Assembly (NCBI GenBank): GCA_045544455.1 | Contig: JAZPYZ010000003.1 | Span: forward strand, 124,001 to 188,000 | Source of the DNA: JAZPYZ01 sp045544455 | GTDB taxonomy: Bacteria; Bacillota; Clostridia; Oscillospirales; Acutalibacteraceae | Direction of reading: 5' to 3' | DNA: 64,000 nucleotides | In this document: positions 16,398 through 24,395 of the stretch, piece by piece | Layout of the letters: each line of letters begins with the position of its first letter | Numbering within the stretch: the first letter of the stretch is position 1 | Made by a program: the position numbers and the translations under genes | Notes under the pieces: generated by a model | Databases searched by the model: none | What the model saw: the letters and a program-made list of their open reading frames with translations, nothing else | What the model was told of the DNA's origin: nothing

Positions 16398-16432
16398 CAT
16401 AATCGCCGGCTCGAAAAGTGGTGTTTTTCACC

Positions 16433-16461
16433 TTGCCCGAGACAAAAGGATATGGTATGAT
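16433..16461 (+). promoter_or_regulatory. sigma-A promoter of nagA
   Basis: TTGCCC, 17-base spacer, TATGAT (extended by TGG), 30 bases before GTG 16492. Confidence 0.7.
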
Positions 16462-16491
16462 AAATAGGAGCCGAAAAGGAGATGGTTAACG

Positions 16492-17559
16492 GTGAGAACA
16501 GTCTATAAACGCGCTAACGGCGGCACGATGGATATCGTGGTCGAAGACGGGCGCATTGCGCAGATCGGACAGGTGTCGGAAGAGGGTATCGACCTGCACG
16601 GAGATAACGTATTTGCCGGTTTGATCGACCTGCATGCCCATGGCTGTATCGGGTGGGATACCATGGATGGTGCACGTCTTGCCGACATGTCGCGGTTTCA
16701 GGCGGCTTGCGGGGTTACCGCTTGGTTACCGACCACCATGACCATGGATGCCGAAACCATTCGCCGAGTGACAAATGCGCCGCTAAAGCAGGTAGCGGAT
16801 GGGGCGCAGGTACTAGGGTTTCATATGGAAGGGCCGTATATTTCCGAACGGTATAAGGGTGCTCAAAACGCGGCGCATATCCGCATGCCGGATCTGACGG
16901 AATTTCGCACGTTTGACCGGGTGCGGTTGGTGACGATAGCGCCTGAACTGCCCGGCAGTATGGAATTTATTCAGGATTGCGGCGTGCCGGTATCGATCGG
17001 TCACACCGCTTGCGATTACGATACCGCGACGCGTGCGATCCAAGCCGGTGCGTGTTGTTTAACACATATCTGTAATGCGATGCCGCCGCTTCATCACCGC
17101 GAAACCGGCCCGATCGGCGCGGCCGCCGAACACGGGTGTTATGCTCAACTGATCTGCGACGGATTGCACGTACATAAAAGCATGGTGTTGGCGTTGTACC
17201 GCCTGTTTGGACCGGATCGGTTGATGTTGATCAGTGATTCGATGCGCGCGACCGGCATGCCGGACGGCACGTACGAGTTTGGGGGCCAAACCATCACCGT
17301 TACCGATCGGGTGGCACGTACGGCCGATGGCGCCCTGGCCGGCAGTACCTCCACCTTGCTCGATTGTGTGAAAACGGCCATATCGTTTGGTATTCCGGAA
17401 TCCGATGCGTTCGCTATGGCGTCTCGCACGCCGGCGACGATGTTGGGCCTTAACAAGGGACAACTGGCGGTCGGCTTTGATGCGGATTTCATCACGGTCA
17501 ACGATCGATATGAACTGACCGGTGTGGTAATCGGCGGTCGCCAGATGGCATTGGATTAA
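16492..17559 (+). CDS. nagA: N-acetylglucosamine-6-phosphate deacetylase
   Basis: Removes acetate from GlcNAc-6-phosphate to give glucosamine-6-phosphate in amino-sugar catabolism and wall recycling. An amidohydrolase of 355 aa with metal ligands in LIDLHAHGCIGWD, substrate loop HMEGPYIS, metal/substrate residues in SIGHTACDY and THICNAMPPLHHRE, and the catalytic Asp in LISDSMRATG. GTG start with AAAGGAG upstream. No nagB follows. It is divergent from the MFS-GH2 gene, which suggests, but does not show, that the glycoside imported there contains an N-acetylhexosamine. Confidence 0.92.
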   Translation: MRTVYKRANGGTMDIVVEDGRIAQIGQVSEEGIDLHGDNVFAGLIDLHAHGCIGWDTMDGARLADMSRFQAACGVTAWLPTTMTMDAETIRRVTNAPLKQVADGAQVLGFHMEGPYISERYKGAQNAAHIRMPDLTEFRTFDRVRLVTIAPELPGSMEFIQDCGVPVSIGHTACDYDTATRAIQAGACCLTHICNAMPPLHHRETGPIGAAAEHGCYAQLICDGLHVHKSMVLALYRLFGPDRLMLISDSMRATGMPDGTYEFGGQTITVTDRVARTADGALAGSTSTLLDCVKTAISFGIPESDAFAMASRTPATMLGLNKGQLAVGFDADFITVNDRYELTGVVIGGRQMALD

Positions 17560-17586
17560 CACACGTATACGGATGTATGAAGACAA

Positions 17587-17627
17587 AACCGAGCGAAAGA
17601 AGGATACCGTTCTTTCGCTCGGTTTAT
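17587..17627 (+). terminator. terminator after nagA
   Basis: AACCGAGCGAAAGAA pairs with TTCTTTCGCTCGGTT around an 8-base loop; the T-run is short. Confidence 0.75.
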
Positions 17628-17640
17628 CCGGAAAATACAC

Positions 17641-17669
17641 TTGATTTTTCGGGTTAACTGTGGTAACAT
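17641..17669 (+). promoter_or_regulatory. promoter of tRNA-Gly
   Basis: TTGATT, 17-base spacer, TAACAT, 18 bases before the tRNA. Confidence 0.65.
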
Positions 17670-17687
17670 AAGTATCGTTGCCAATGC

Positions 17688-17761
17688 GCAGGGTTGGTAT
17701 ATCGGTATTACAGCGGCTTCCCAAGCCGTTAAGGCGGGTTCGACTCCCGTACCCTGCTCCA
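17688..17761 (+). tRNA. tRNA-Gly(CCC)
   Basis: Full cloverleaf: acceptor GCAGGGT pairs with ACCCTGC, discriminator T and encoded CCA. The anticodon stem AGCGGCT-type arm holds loop TTCCCAA with anticodon CCC (Gly, GGG codons), and GGCGGGTTCGACTCCCGT forms the T arm. It is a single tRNA with its own promoter and terminator. Confidence 0.95.
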
Positions 17762-17764
17762 ACT

Positions 17765-17804
17765 AAAAAACGACCGTTTAGGATACGCTAAACGGTCGTT
17801 TTTT
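17765..17804. terminator. bidirectional terminator, tRNA-Gly/YgjV
   Basis: AAAAAACGACCGTTTAG pairs perfectly with CTAAACGGTCGTTTTTT around GATACG. Confidence 0.92.
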
Positions 17805-18337
17805 TAGGTTTGTTTTGATTCTTTTTTGCTACGAAGATACGGCAGGATATCAAACCGCACGTAAGCCACCAAGATCGATAGCAGGCCAAGCAGTTCGTAT
17901 AACACGCCGGCCCACGAACCGGTCAATCCATCGTACAACGCCCATAACAGGCAGGACGGGATGGTCAATGCGCGCAGAACACGCGGGTTGCGGAACCCGA
18001 ACGCCACCGTGGTAAAGGTTTTGCCGACGATCGCCAACAACGATACCGGACCGGCCCAGGTCGCGATACCGGCCGCCGTTAATATGACCACAAAAATGGC
18101 GGTGGCAATCGCCTGTTGTTTGCGACTTTCCGCCGTTCGCACCAAGATTAAGTTTCGCACGATGCCGATCAAATCGATCAACGCACCCGAATAGGCTCCT
18201 AAAAGCAGATATTGTAACGTAAACAACAGGTCGGTGATCACCTTCATCATCACGATGGCTTTGTGACGATTATTTTGAAAAGAGAGAAACCCACCGATCA
18301 ATATCCCGATCCCTAACAGATCGATCAACCATTGCAT
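17804..18337 (-). CDS. YgjV-family inner membrane protein
   Basis: Integral membrane protein of unknown function. Starting at ATG 18337, which has an AAAGGGGAA ribosome site, it has 177 residues and about six hydrophobic helices in three pairs; typical family stretches are LSFQNNRHKAIVMMK near the N-terminus and LYDGLTGSWAGVLYELLG near the end. The pairwise helix pattern recalls SWEET/PQ-loop transporters. A small basic tail (RSKKESK) lies in the cytoplasm. No functional neighbour. Confidence 0.72.
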   Translation of the reverse strand: MQWLIDLLGIGILIGGFLSFQNNRHKAIVMMKVITDLLFTLQYLLLGAYSGALIDLIGIVRNLILVRTAESRKQQAIATAIFVVILTAAGIATWAGPVSLLAIVGKTFTTVAFGFRNPRVLRALTIPSCLLWALYDGLTGSWAGVLYELLGLLSILVAYVRFDILPYLRSKKESKQT

Positions 18338-18399
18338 ACCAAATTCCCCTTTACAAATTCCTGCCAATACTATATACTAATAATCAGAAATACGCAACA

Positions 18400-18428
18400 T
18401 TGGTGTTAAAATAGGAAAATAATATAAA
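18400..18428 (+). promoter_or_regulatory. promoter of the deoR operon
   Basis: TTGGTG, 17-base spacer, TATAAA, 43 bases before ATG 18472. Confidence 0.65.
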
Positions 18429-18471
18429 AATTCTTTCAAAATGAGCAACAGTGCGCAAACGGAGGGCGCTT

Positions 18472-19233
18472 ATGTATAAAAACGAGCGAGAACGCGAAAT
18501 CATGGATATTTTGCAATCTACCGGGTATGCGACGGTGGACGTATTGGCACGCCGACTGCATATCAGCGCCTCGAGCATACGGCGAGATTTGACAGCGCTG
18601 GAGCAACGAGGTATGGTGCATCGCAGTTACGGTGGTGTGGAGATCGCGGATGCGATGTATCGCAACGTGCCGTATGCCATGCGCGTGCAGGAAAGTTTGC
18701 CGGAGAAAAAACGGATCGCGGCGGCCGCGGCACGGTTGATAAACGAAGGCGATGTGATCTTCGTGGACGGATCGAGCACCTGTTCGTTTTTGTTTCGGGA
18801 ACTGCCACCGATCAAGGGGATCACCGTGGTGACCAACAGTATCGACGGGTTACAGTATTTAACCGGTTTTGACGTCAAGGTCATTTCGACCGGCGGCATG
18901 ATCAACGAAGAAAACCGTCAGGTGTTGATAGGGCCCACGGCAGAAGAAACCGTGTCGCGCATTCACGCCGATATCGCGTTTTTTGCGACGTCGGGGTTGG
19001 ATGACGACGGTGTCATTACCGACGGGTATATGGCCGAGTTGCCGATCTGTAACCGTATGCGGCAAAACGCGCGCAAACGCGTGTTTTTATGCGATGGGCA
19101 TAAAGTCGGTAAAACGTCGGTATATTACCAATGTTCACTCAACGACGTAGACTATGTAGTCAGCGACGTGGCATTGGCGGATCGATATAAACAATTTCCC
19201 AACGTAACGTTTATACAAGCAGGAGGCGTTTAA
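18472..19233 (+). CDS. DeoR-family transcriptional repressor
   Basis: Residues 1-57 form a DeoR winged helix-turn-helix (REREIMDILQSTGYATVDVLA...ISASSIRRDLTALEQRG); ~75-240 is the DeoR C-terminal sensor with phospho-sugar-binding pieces DGSSTCSFLF, VVTNSIDG, STGGMINEEN and LCDGHKVGK. ATG 18472 is chosen because GGAGGG lies six bases upstream; a longer frame from 18451 lacks a ribosome site. It heads a run of nucleoside-degrading genes, so it probably represses them and is released by a deoxyribose phosphate. Many DeoR proteins respond to other sugar phosphates, so the ligand is inferred. Confidence 0.88.
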   Translation: MYKNEREREIMDILQSTGYATVDVLARRLHISASSIRRDLTALEQRGMVHRSYGGVEIADAMYRNVPYAMRVQESLPEKKRIAAAAARLINEGDVIFVDGSSTCSFLFRELPPIKGITVVTNSIDGLQYLTGFDVKVISTGGMINEENRQVLIGPTAEETVSRIHADIAFFATSGLDDDGVITDGYMAELPICNRMRQNARKRVFLCDGHKVGKTSVYYQCSLNDVDYVVSDVALADRYKQFPNVTFIQAGGV

Positions 19234-19234
19234 T

Positions 19235-19885
19235 ATGACGGTACAAGAGATTTTAAAGCATGTGGATCACACGCTGTTACGGCCTACCGCCACGTGGGGT
19301 GAGATACAAGCGTTGTGTGACGAAGCGATGGCGTATCACACCGCCAGTGTGTGTGTTCCGGCGTGTTACGTGCGCGCCGCAAAAGCGTACGTCGGGGATC
19401 GGATGGCGGTGTGCACCGTGATTGGGTTTCCCAACGGGTACAGTACCACGGCGGTCAAATGTTTTGAAACCGCACAAGCGATCGAGAACGGGGCCGATGA
19501 GATCGACATGGTGATCAATCTCGGTTGGCTCAAAGACAGGTTGTATCCGCAGATCGAAGCCGAAATCCGGCAGGTCGCCGCCGCCTGTAAAGGGCGAGTG
19601 TTGAAAGTCATCATCGAAACCTGTTTGTTGACCGACGAGGAAAAGATCCGCATGTGTAAGGTGGTATCGGCCGCCGGCGCCACCTATATCAAAACCTCGA
19701 CCGGTTTTTCGTCCGGCGGTGCCACACCGGATGACGTGGCGTTGTTTGCGGCACACGTCGATCCGGCCGTACAGATCAAAGCGGCCGGCGGCATTGCCAC
19801 GTTGGAAGATGCCGAACGATTTTTACAACTCGGTGCCACCCGGCTGGGAACCAGTCGGATCGTGACCATTGCTAAACAACTGTGA
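19235..19885 (+). CDS. deoC: deoxyribose-phosphate aldolase
   Basis: Cleaves 2-deoxyribose-5-phosphate to glyceraldehyde-3-phosphate and acetaldehyde. 216 aa, normal length for the short bacterial type. Visible: DHTLLRPTAT near the N-terminus with catalytic Asp, IGFPNGY, EIDMVINLGWL, VIIETCLL with the proton-relay Lys just before it, and the Schiff-base Lys in YIKTSTGF; the phosphate loop AAGGIATLEDA follows. The gene starts 1 base after the repressor ends. Confidence 0.95.
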   Translation: MTVQEILKHVDHTLLRPTATWGEIQALCDEAMAYHTASVCVPACYVRAAKAYVGDRMAVCTVIGFPNGYSTTAVKCFETAQAIENGADEIDMVINLGWLKDRLYPQIEAEIRQVAAACKGRVLKVIIETCLLTDEEKIRMCKVVSAAGATYIKTSTGFSSGGATPDDVALFAAHVDPAVQIKAAGGIATLEDAERFLQLGATRLGTSRIVTIAKQL

Positions 19886-19900
19886 GAAAGGATGAACGAT

Positions 19901-20659
19901 ATGTCTAACCGTTATCCCACGCCGCACATTGCGGCTACTCCGGACGATTTTGCGAAAACTGTACTGATGCCGGGTGATCCGTTGCGGGCGAAATTCATCG
20001 CCGAACACTTTTTAACCGATGCGAAACTCGTCAACAACGTGCGCGGTATTCAAGGATATACCGGGTATTATAACGGTACCCGCGTGTCGGTCATGGCCAG
20101 CGGCATGGGTATGCCGTCGATCGGTATCTACGCATATGAACTGTACCATGCGTTTGAGGTCGAAAATATCATTCGGATTGGTTCGGCAGGCGCGATGCAA
20201 GCCGGCGTTCACCTGCGCGATATCGTGATAGCGATGGGTGCCTCCACCAACTCTAATTTTGCGCATCAGTATCATCTGCCCGGCACCTTTGCGCCGACCT
20301 CCAGTTATGCCTTGCTTAAGCCCTGTGTCGATATCGCCGACACGATGGGTGTGCGGTATCACGTGGGCAATCTGCTTTCGACCGATGCGTTTTACGGCGA
20401 TGAAGAAGGATTGCCCGAAACGTTGCAATATCTGCCGTCGTGGAACAAGATGGGCACGCTCGCGGTCGAGATGGAAGCGGCGGCTCTGTATATGACGGCG
20501 GCACGTTGCGGTAAACGGGCGTTGGCGATCTGTACCGTGTCGGATCATCTCATCACCGGAGAAGCCTTGTCGGCCGAGGCACGGCAAGAATCCTTTACCG
20601 AAATGATGCAACTGGCGTTGCAAACGGCCGTTGCCGTGGATGGAGGGAATCGCGCATGA
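19901..20659 (+). CDS. deoD: purine nucleoside phosphorylase, DeoD type
   Basis: Phosphorolysis of purine (deoxy)ribonucleosides to base and (deoxy)ribose-1-phosphate. The trimeric/hexameric NP-II signature is clear: PGDPLRAKFIAEHFL, NNVRGIQGYTG, MASGMGMPSIGIYAYEL, RIGSAGAMQ, VEMEAAALY (ribose binding) and CTVSDHLITGE with the catalytic Asp. ATG 19901 is preferred over ATG 19892 because AAAGG lies nine bases upstream of the former and touches the latter. The last four bases overlap cdd, so translation is coupled. Confidence 0.93.
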   Translation: MSNRYPTPHIAATPDDFAKTVLMPGDPLRAKFIAEHFLTDAKLVNNVRGIQGYTGYYNGTRVSVMASGMGMPSIGIYAYELYHAFEVENIIRIGSAGAMQAGVHLRDIVIAMGASTNSNFAHQYHLPGTFAPTSSYALLKPCVDIADTMGVRYHVGNLLSTDAFYGDEEGLPETLQYLPSWNKMGTLAVEMEAAALYMTAARCGKRALAICTVSDHLITGEALSAEARQESFTEMMQLALQTAVAVDGGNRA

Positions 20660-21060
20660 CTCAAAAAGAACTATGCCGTGTGGCCGTTGCGGCACGCGAG
20701 GCGGCTTATGCGCCGTATTCGGGCGTTCGCGTCGGGGCGGCTTTGCTGACCACTTCCGGTAAAGTGTATACCGGTTGCAACATCGAAAACGCCGCCTTTT
20801 CCCCGACCATATGTGCCGAGCGGGTGGCGTTTGCTAAAGCGATTAGTGAAGGCGAACGGGAATTCTTAGCTATAGCGGTAGCCGGCGGAAAAGGGGAAAC
20901 CGTCGACGTGGCCTGCCCACCGTGTGGGGTTTGCCGGCAGGTGATGGCGGAATTTTGCCGTCCCGACTTTTTGGTGTTGACCGTCACCGGCGACGATACC
21001 TTTACCCAAACGCCGTTGATGAAACTGTTGCCGCAAGCGTTTTCACCCAAAAACATGTAG
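20656..21060 (+). CDS. cdd: cytidine deaminase
   Basis: Zinc enzyme turning cytidine and deoxycytidine into uridine and deoxyuridine. 134 aa, the size of the tetrameric form. Visible: APYSGVRVGAALL, GCNIENAAFSPTICAERVA with zinc Cys and catalytic Glu, and PPCGVCRQVM with the other two zinc cysteines. It overlaps deoD by 4 bases and supplies uridine to the pyrimidine phosphorylase gene downstream. Confidence 0.95.
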   Translation: MTQKELCRVAVAAREAAYAPYSGVRVGAALLTTSGKVYTGCNIENAAFSPTICAERVAFAKAISEGEREFLAIAVAGGKGETVDVACPPCGVCRQVMAEFCRPDFLVLTVTGDDTFTQTPLMKLLPQAFSPKNM

Positions 21061-21070
21061 GAGGAACGAT

Positions 21071-22372
21071 ATGCAAGTATACGACATCATTCACCGTAAA
21101 CGCGACGGTGCCGTTTTGACACAAGAGGAGATTCGGCATTTAGTTCAAGCGTATACCGACGGTCGGTTGCCGGATTATCAGATGGCGGCTTGGTTGATGG
21201 CGGTATATTTTCGCGGTATGACCAAGGAAGAGACGGTGTGGTTAACCGATGCGATGGCGCATTCGGGAGACATATTAGATCTGTCGCGGTTCGGTTCACT
21301 TTCGGCCGATAAACACAGCACCGGCGGCGTAGGGGATAAGACGTCACTCATCGTGTGTCCGATTGTGGCCGCGGCCGGCGGTAAAGTTGCGAAAATGTCC
21401 GGCAGAGGGTTGGGACATACCGGCGGTACCGTCGACAAACTGGAATCGATTCCCGGGTTTCAAACCACCTTGTCCAACGAGGCGTTTTTGCAGCAGGTCG
21501 ATCAAATCGGTATGGCGCTCGTGGGGCAAACGGCGGATTTTGCGCCGGCAGATAAAAAGATGTACGCCTTGCGCGACGTGACCGCTACGGTGGATAGTAT
21601 TCCGCTGATCACCGCCAGTATTATGAGTAAAAAGCTCGCGGCCGGTGCCGGTTCGATCGTGCTGGACGTCAAAGTTGGCAGTGGTGCGTTTATGAAAACG
21701 GCCGACGATGCCCGCTGCTTGGCGCAAAACATGGTCGATATCGGGCGTGCCTGCGGTCGGCGTATGGCGGCGTTGATCACCGATATGGATGCACCGCTTG
21801 GGTACGCGGTCGGCAATGTGCTGGAGGTAAAAGAGGCGATCGAGGTGTTATCTGGCAAAGCGCGCGGTAACCTGCGCGAATTGTGTTTGGCGCTTGCCGC
21901 CACGTTGATTTCACTGTCGTTGGATATGCCGCAAGAGGAAGCGCAGACAACAGCCGAAACGTTGTTGGATAGCGGCGTGGCGCTCGCGAAAATGCGTGAG
22001 TGGATCGCGGCCCAAGGCGGCGACGTTACCTTTATCGACGATCCGTCGCGGTTTGACAAAGCGACGTGTTGTTACGAAGTGATCAGTCCGGCCGATGGCT
22101 ATATCACCTCGATGAACGCCGAAGAGATCGGCGGTATCGCGGTGATGTTAGGTGCCGGCCGCGCCACCAAAGAGGATAACATCGATCACGCGGCCGGTAT
22201 CCTTCTGCGGGCCAACGTAGGGGATCAGGTTTCCAAAGGGGACGTGTTGTGTGAACTGCACACCAACCGTGCCGAGGTCATCGAAACGGCTCGGCGCCGG
22301 TATCTTGATGCAGTCACCATTGGCGATATCCCGGCTACACACAAACCGTTGATTTACGAAACCGTGCGTTGA
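21071..22372 (+). CDS. pdp: pyrimidine-nucleoside phosphorylase
   Basis: Cleaves uridine, deoxyuridine and thymidine with phosphate. 433 aa, with N-terminal helical domain (IIHRKRDGAVLTQEEI...MAAWLMAVYFRGM), phosphate loop KHSTGGVGDKTS, GRGLGHTGGTVDKLESI, and MSKKLAAGA-LDVKVGSGAFM with catalytic Lys. The C-terminal PYNP domain includes the GDQVSKGDVL lipoyl-like turn. GGAGGA precedes the start. Last gene of the deo operon; a phosphopentomutase and a nucleoside transporter are not in the cluster. Confidence 0.93.
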   Translation: MQVYDIIHRKRDGAVLTQEEIRHLVQAYTDGRLPDYQMAAWLMAVYFRGMTKEETVWLTDAMAHSGDILDLSRFGSLSADKHSTGGVGDKTSLIVCPIVAAAGGKVAKMSGRGLGHTGGTVDKLESIPGFQTTLSNEAFLQQVDQIGMALVGQTADFAPADKKMYALRDVTATVDSIPLITASIMSKKLAAGAGSIVLDVKVGSGAFMKTADDARCLAQNMVDIGRACGRRMAALITDMDAPLGYAVGNVLEVKEAIEVLSGKARGNLRELCLALAATLISLSLDMPQEEAQTTAETLLDSGVALAKMREWIAAQGGDVTFIDDPSRFDKATCCYEVISPADGYITSMNAEEIGGIAVMLGAGRATKEDNIDHAAGILLRANVGDQVSKGDVLCELHTNRAEVIETARRRYLDAVTIGDIPATHKPLIYETVR

Positions 22373-22383
22373 GATGTATAATA

Positions 22384-22415
22384 AAAAGGCACACACGAAA
22401 TCGTGTGTGCCTTTT
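22384..22415. terminator. bidirectional terminator, pdp/GGGtGRT
   Basis: AAAAGGCACACACG pairs with CGTGTGTGCCTTTT around AAAT. Confidence 0.92.
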
Positions 22416-22428
22416 GTTGTATCGAGAC

Positions 22429-23436
22429 TTATTTCAGCGCTTCGGAAACCGCCACCGCACAAGCAACGGTCATGCCGACCATCGGGTTGTTACCTGCGCC
22501 GATAAGACCCATCATTTCGACGTGCGCCGGAACCGAGGACGAACCTGCGAACTGCGCATCGCCGTGCATACGGCCCATGGTATCGGTCATGCCGTAAGAG
22601 GCAGGGCCGGCCGCCACGTTATCGGGGTGCAGGGTACGGCCGGTGCCGCCGCCCGAAGCCACCGAGAAGTATTTTTTGTTGTTTTCGATCGCCCATTTCT
22701 TGTACGAGCCGGCAACCGGATGTTGGAAACGGGTCGGGTTGGTGGAGTTACCGGTGATGGATACTTCCACGCTTTCTTTCTGCATGATAGCCACGCCTTC
22801 GAGCACATCGTTCGCGCCGTAGCAACGAACTTTGGCACGTTCGCCGTCGGAGAACGCTTTTTCGCGCACAACGGTCAGCGTATCGGTGCTGAAATCGTAT
22901 TCGGTTTCCACATAGGTGAACCCGTTGATACGGCTGATGATGTACGCCGCATCTTTACCCAAACCGTTGAGGATAACACGCAGCGGATCTTTACGAACTT
23001 TGTTCGCGGTACGCGCAATACCGATCGCGCCTTCTGCCGCGGCAAAGGATTCGTGACCGGCGAGGAACGCGAAGCATTTGGTGTCTTCCGACAACAACAT
23101 TTTGCCGAGATTACCGTGGCCCAAGCCGACTTTACGTTGTTCCGCAACCGAACCCGGCACGCAGAACGCCTGCAAACCTTCGCCGATGACGGCAGACGCT
23201 TCGGCCGCATCCGCGATACCGCGTTTAAGCGCGAGCGCCACGCCCAGGGTGTAAGCCCACACCGCGTTTTCAAACGCGATCGGTTGCACGCCTTTGACGA
23301 TTTCCTCCACGTTGATATTATTGGCCAAGCACAGGTCGCGGCATTCTTCCATCGAACCCAGCTCGTTTTTCGCTAAAAATTCTTCGATTTTGGCAAGGCG
23401 TCTGTCCTTACCTTCAAACATCACATCGTTAGCCAT
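22429..23436 (-). CDS. GGGtGRT protein (conserved, function unknown)
   Basis: A 335-residue soluble protein named for the motif seen here as ASGGGTGRTLHPDN (about 265). It is rich in Gly near the end (GLIGAGNNPMVGMTVACAVAVSEAL), has LGHGNLGKMLLSED and LAGHESFAAAEGA near the middle, no signal peptide and no known catalytic triad. In Clostridia this family is commonly next to an IscU/NifU-like protein, as here (68-base gap, same strand). I know no demonstrated function. TAACAGGAGGTAAC-type ribosome site and even codon use suggest good expression. Confidence 0.82.
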   Translation of the reverse strand: MANDVMFEGKDRRLAKIEEFLAKNELGSMEECRDLCLANNINVEEIVKGVQPIAFENAVWAYTLGVALALKRGIADAAEASAVIGEGLQAFCVPGSVAEQRKVGLGHGNLGKMLLSEDTKCFAFLAGHESFAAAEGAIGIARTANKVRKDPLRVILNGLGKDAAYIISRINGFTYVETEYDFSTDTLTVVREKAFSDGERAKVRCYGANDVLEGVAIMQKESVEVSITGNSTNPTRFQHPVAGSYKKWAIENNKKYFSVASGGGTGRTLHPDNVAAGPASYGMTDTMGRMHGDAQFAGSSSVPAHVEMMGLIGAGNNPMVGMTVACAVAVSEALK

Positions 23437-23503
23437 TTGTTACCTCCTGTTACCGAAAAAGTCGGTAAGTTGTCATTAAGTTTGTTAAGCGAAGTTCGAT
23501 TGA

Positions 23504-24196
23504 TTACTCTTCGCGCGGATCAATGTATTTGGCAGCGCCGTCGAACCGACCGTATTGGCCGATGTTCTTTTCGTACGCTTCGTTCGGCGTCATGCCGTGA
23601 CGGATATCTTCCAGCATTTTGCCCAAGCGGACAAATTGATAGCCGCACACTTCGTTATCTTCATCGAGCGCCAATTTCAACACATAGCCTTCCGCCATTT
23701 CCAGGTAACGAACACCCTTCGCACCGGTGGAATACATGGTACCGACCTGCGAACGCAGACCTTTACCTAAATCTTCCAGACCGGCACCGATCGACAGACC
23801 GTCTTCCGAGAACGCAGACTGGGTACGGCCGTACACGAGTTGCAGGAAGATTTCTCTCATCGCCACGTTGATCGCGTCGCACACCAAGTCGGTGTTCAGG
23901 CATTCGAGCAAGGTTTTGCCCGGCAGGATTTCCGCCGCCATAGCCGCCGAGTGAGTCATGCCCGAACAACCGATGGTTTCTACCAACGCTTCCTGCACGA
24001 TACCTTCCTTGAGGTTCAAGGTCAGTTTGCAGGTGCCTTGTTGCGGGGCACACCAACCGATACCGTGGGACAAGCCCGAGATATCGGCGATTTCTTTGGA
24101 TTTCACCCATTTGCCTTCTTCAGGAATGGGAGCAGGACCGTGATGCGGACCTTTTTTCACGATACACATTTTTTCCACTTCATGGGAATAGTTCAT
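23504..24196 (-). CDS. IscU/NifU-like iron-sulfur scaffold protein
   Basis: A 230-residue protein with the three scaffold cysteine sites in order: GWCAPQQGTCKL (~48-56), the U-type TIGCSGMTHSAAMAAE (~75-90), and NTDLVCDAINVAM (~105). The last ~100 residues (YSTGAKGVRYLEMAEGYVLKLALDEDNEVCGYQFV and a C-terminal YGRFDGAAKYIDP segment) are not in ordinary IscU. No cysteine desulfurase is nearby. It is the first gene of a two-gene unit with the GGGtGRT protein, so the pair may act on a shared metal-cluster task; this is inference. Confidence 0.75.
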   Translation of the reverse strand: MNYSHEVEKMCIVKKGPHHGPAPIPEEGKWVKSKEIADISGLSHGIGWCAPQQGTCKLTLNLKEGIVQEALVETIGCSGMTHSAAMAAEILPGKTLLECLNTDLVCDAINVAMREIFLQLVYGRTQSAFSEDGLSIGAGLEDLGKGLRSQVGTMYSTGAKGVRYLEMAEGYVLKLALDEDNEVCGYQFVRLGKMLEDIRHGMTPNEAYEKNIGQYGRFDGAAKYIDPREE

Positions 24197-24264
24197 GTTT
24201 GTACTCCTTTCGGCCGACGGGGAGAACCCCTCGTCGCACTCCGCTAAATTTTTACGCTTCTCTT

Positions 24265-24293
24265 ATTATATACAATCTTCTCGGTTTTCGCAA
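24265..24293 (-). promoter_or_regulatory. promoter of the scaffold/GGGtGRT pair
   Basis: Minus strand TTGCGA, 17-base spacer, TATAAT, about 70 bases before the scaffold gene. Confidence 0.75.
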
Positions 24294-24332
24294 GCACTCT
24301 GTGCCATTTTTTGCAAAGAATTTTGATTTTCG

Positions 24333-24361
24333 TTTACGAGACACTTTTTTTGTGGTACAAT
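24333..24361 (+). promoter_or_regulatory. promoter of polA
   Basis: TTTACG, 17-base spacer, TGG-TACAAT extended -10, 35 bases before ATG 24396. Confidence 0.7.
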
Positions 24362-24395
24362 GCTATCATAAATGCGACAAAAAGGACGGGATCGG

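Noticed and set aside
17556..17762. Minus-strand reading frame starting MEQGTGVEPALTAW over the tRNA
   Set aside because: It is the antisense of tRNA-Gly, a well-known false gene type; the cloverleaf explains the sequence.
22369..23376. 335-codon plus-strand open frame
   Set aside because: Antisense to the GGGtGRT gene; no motif.
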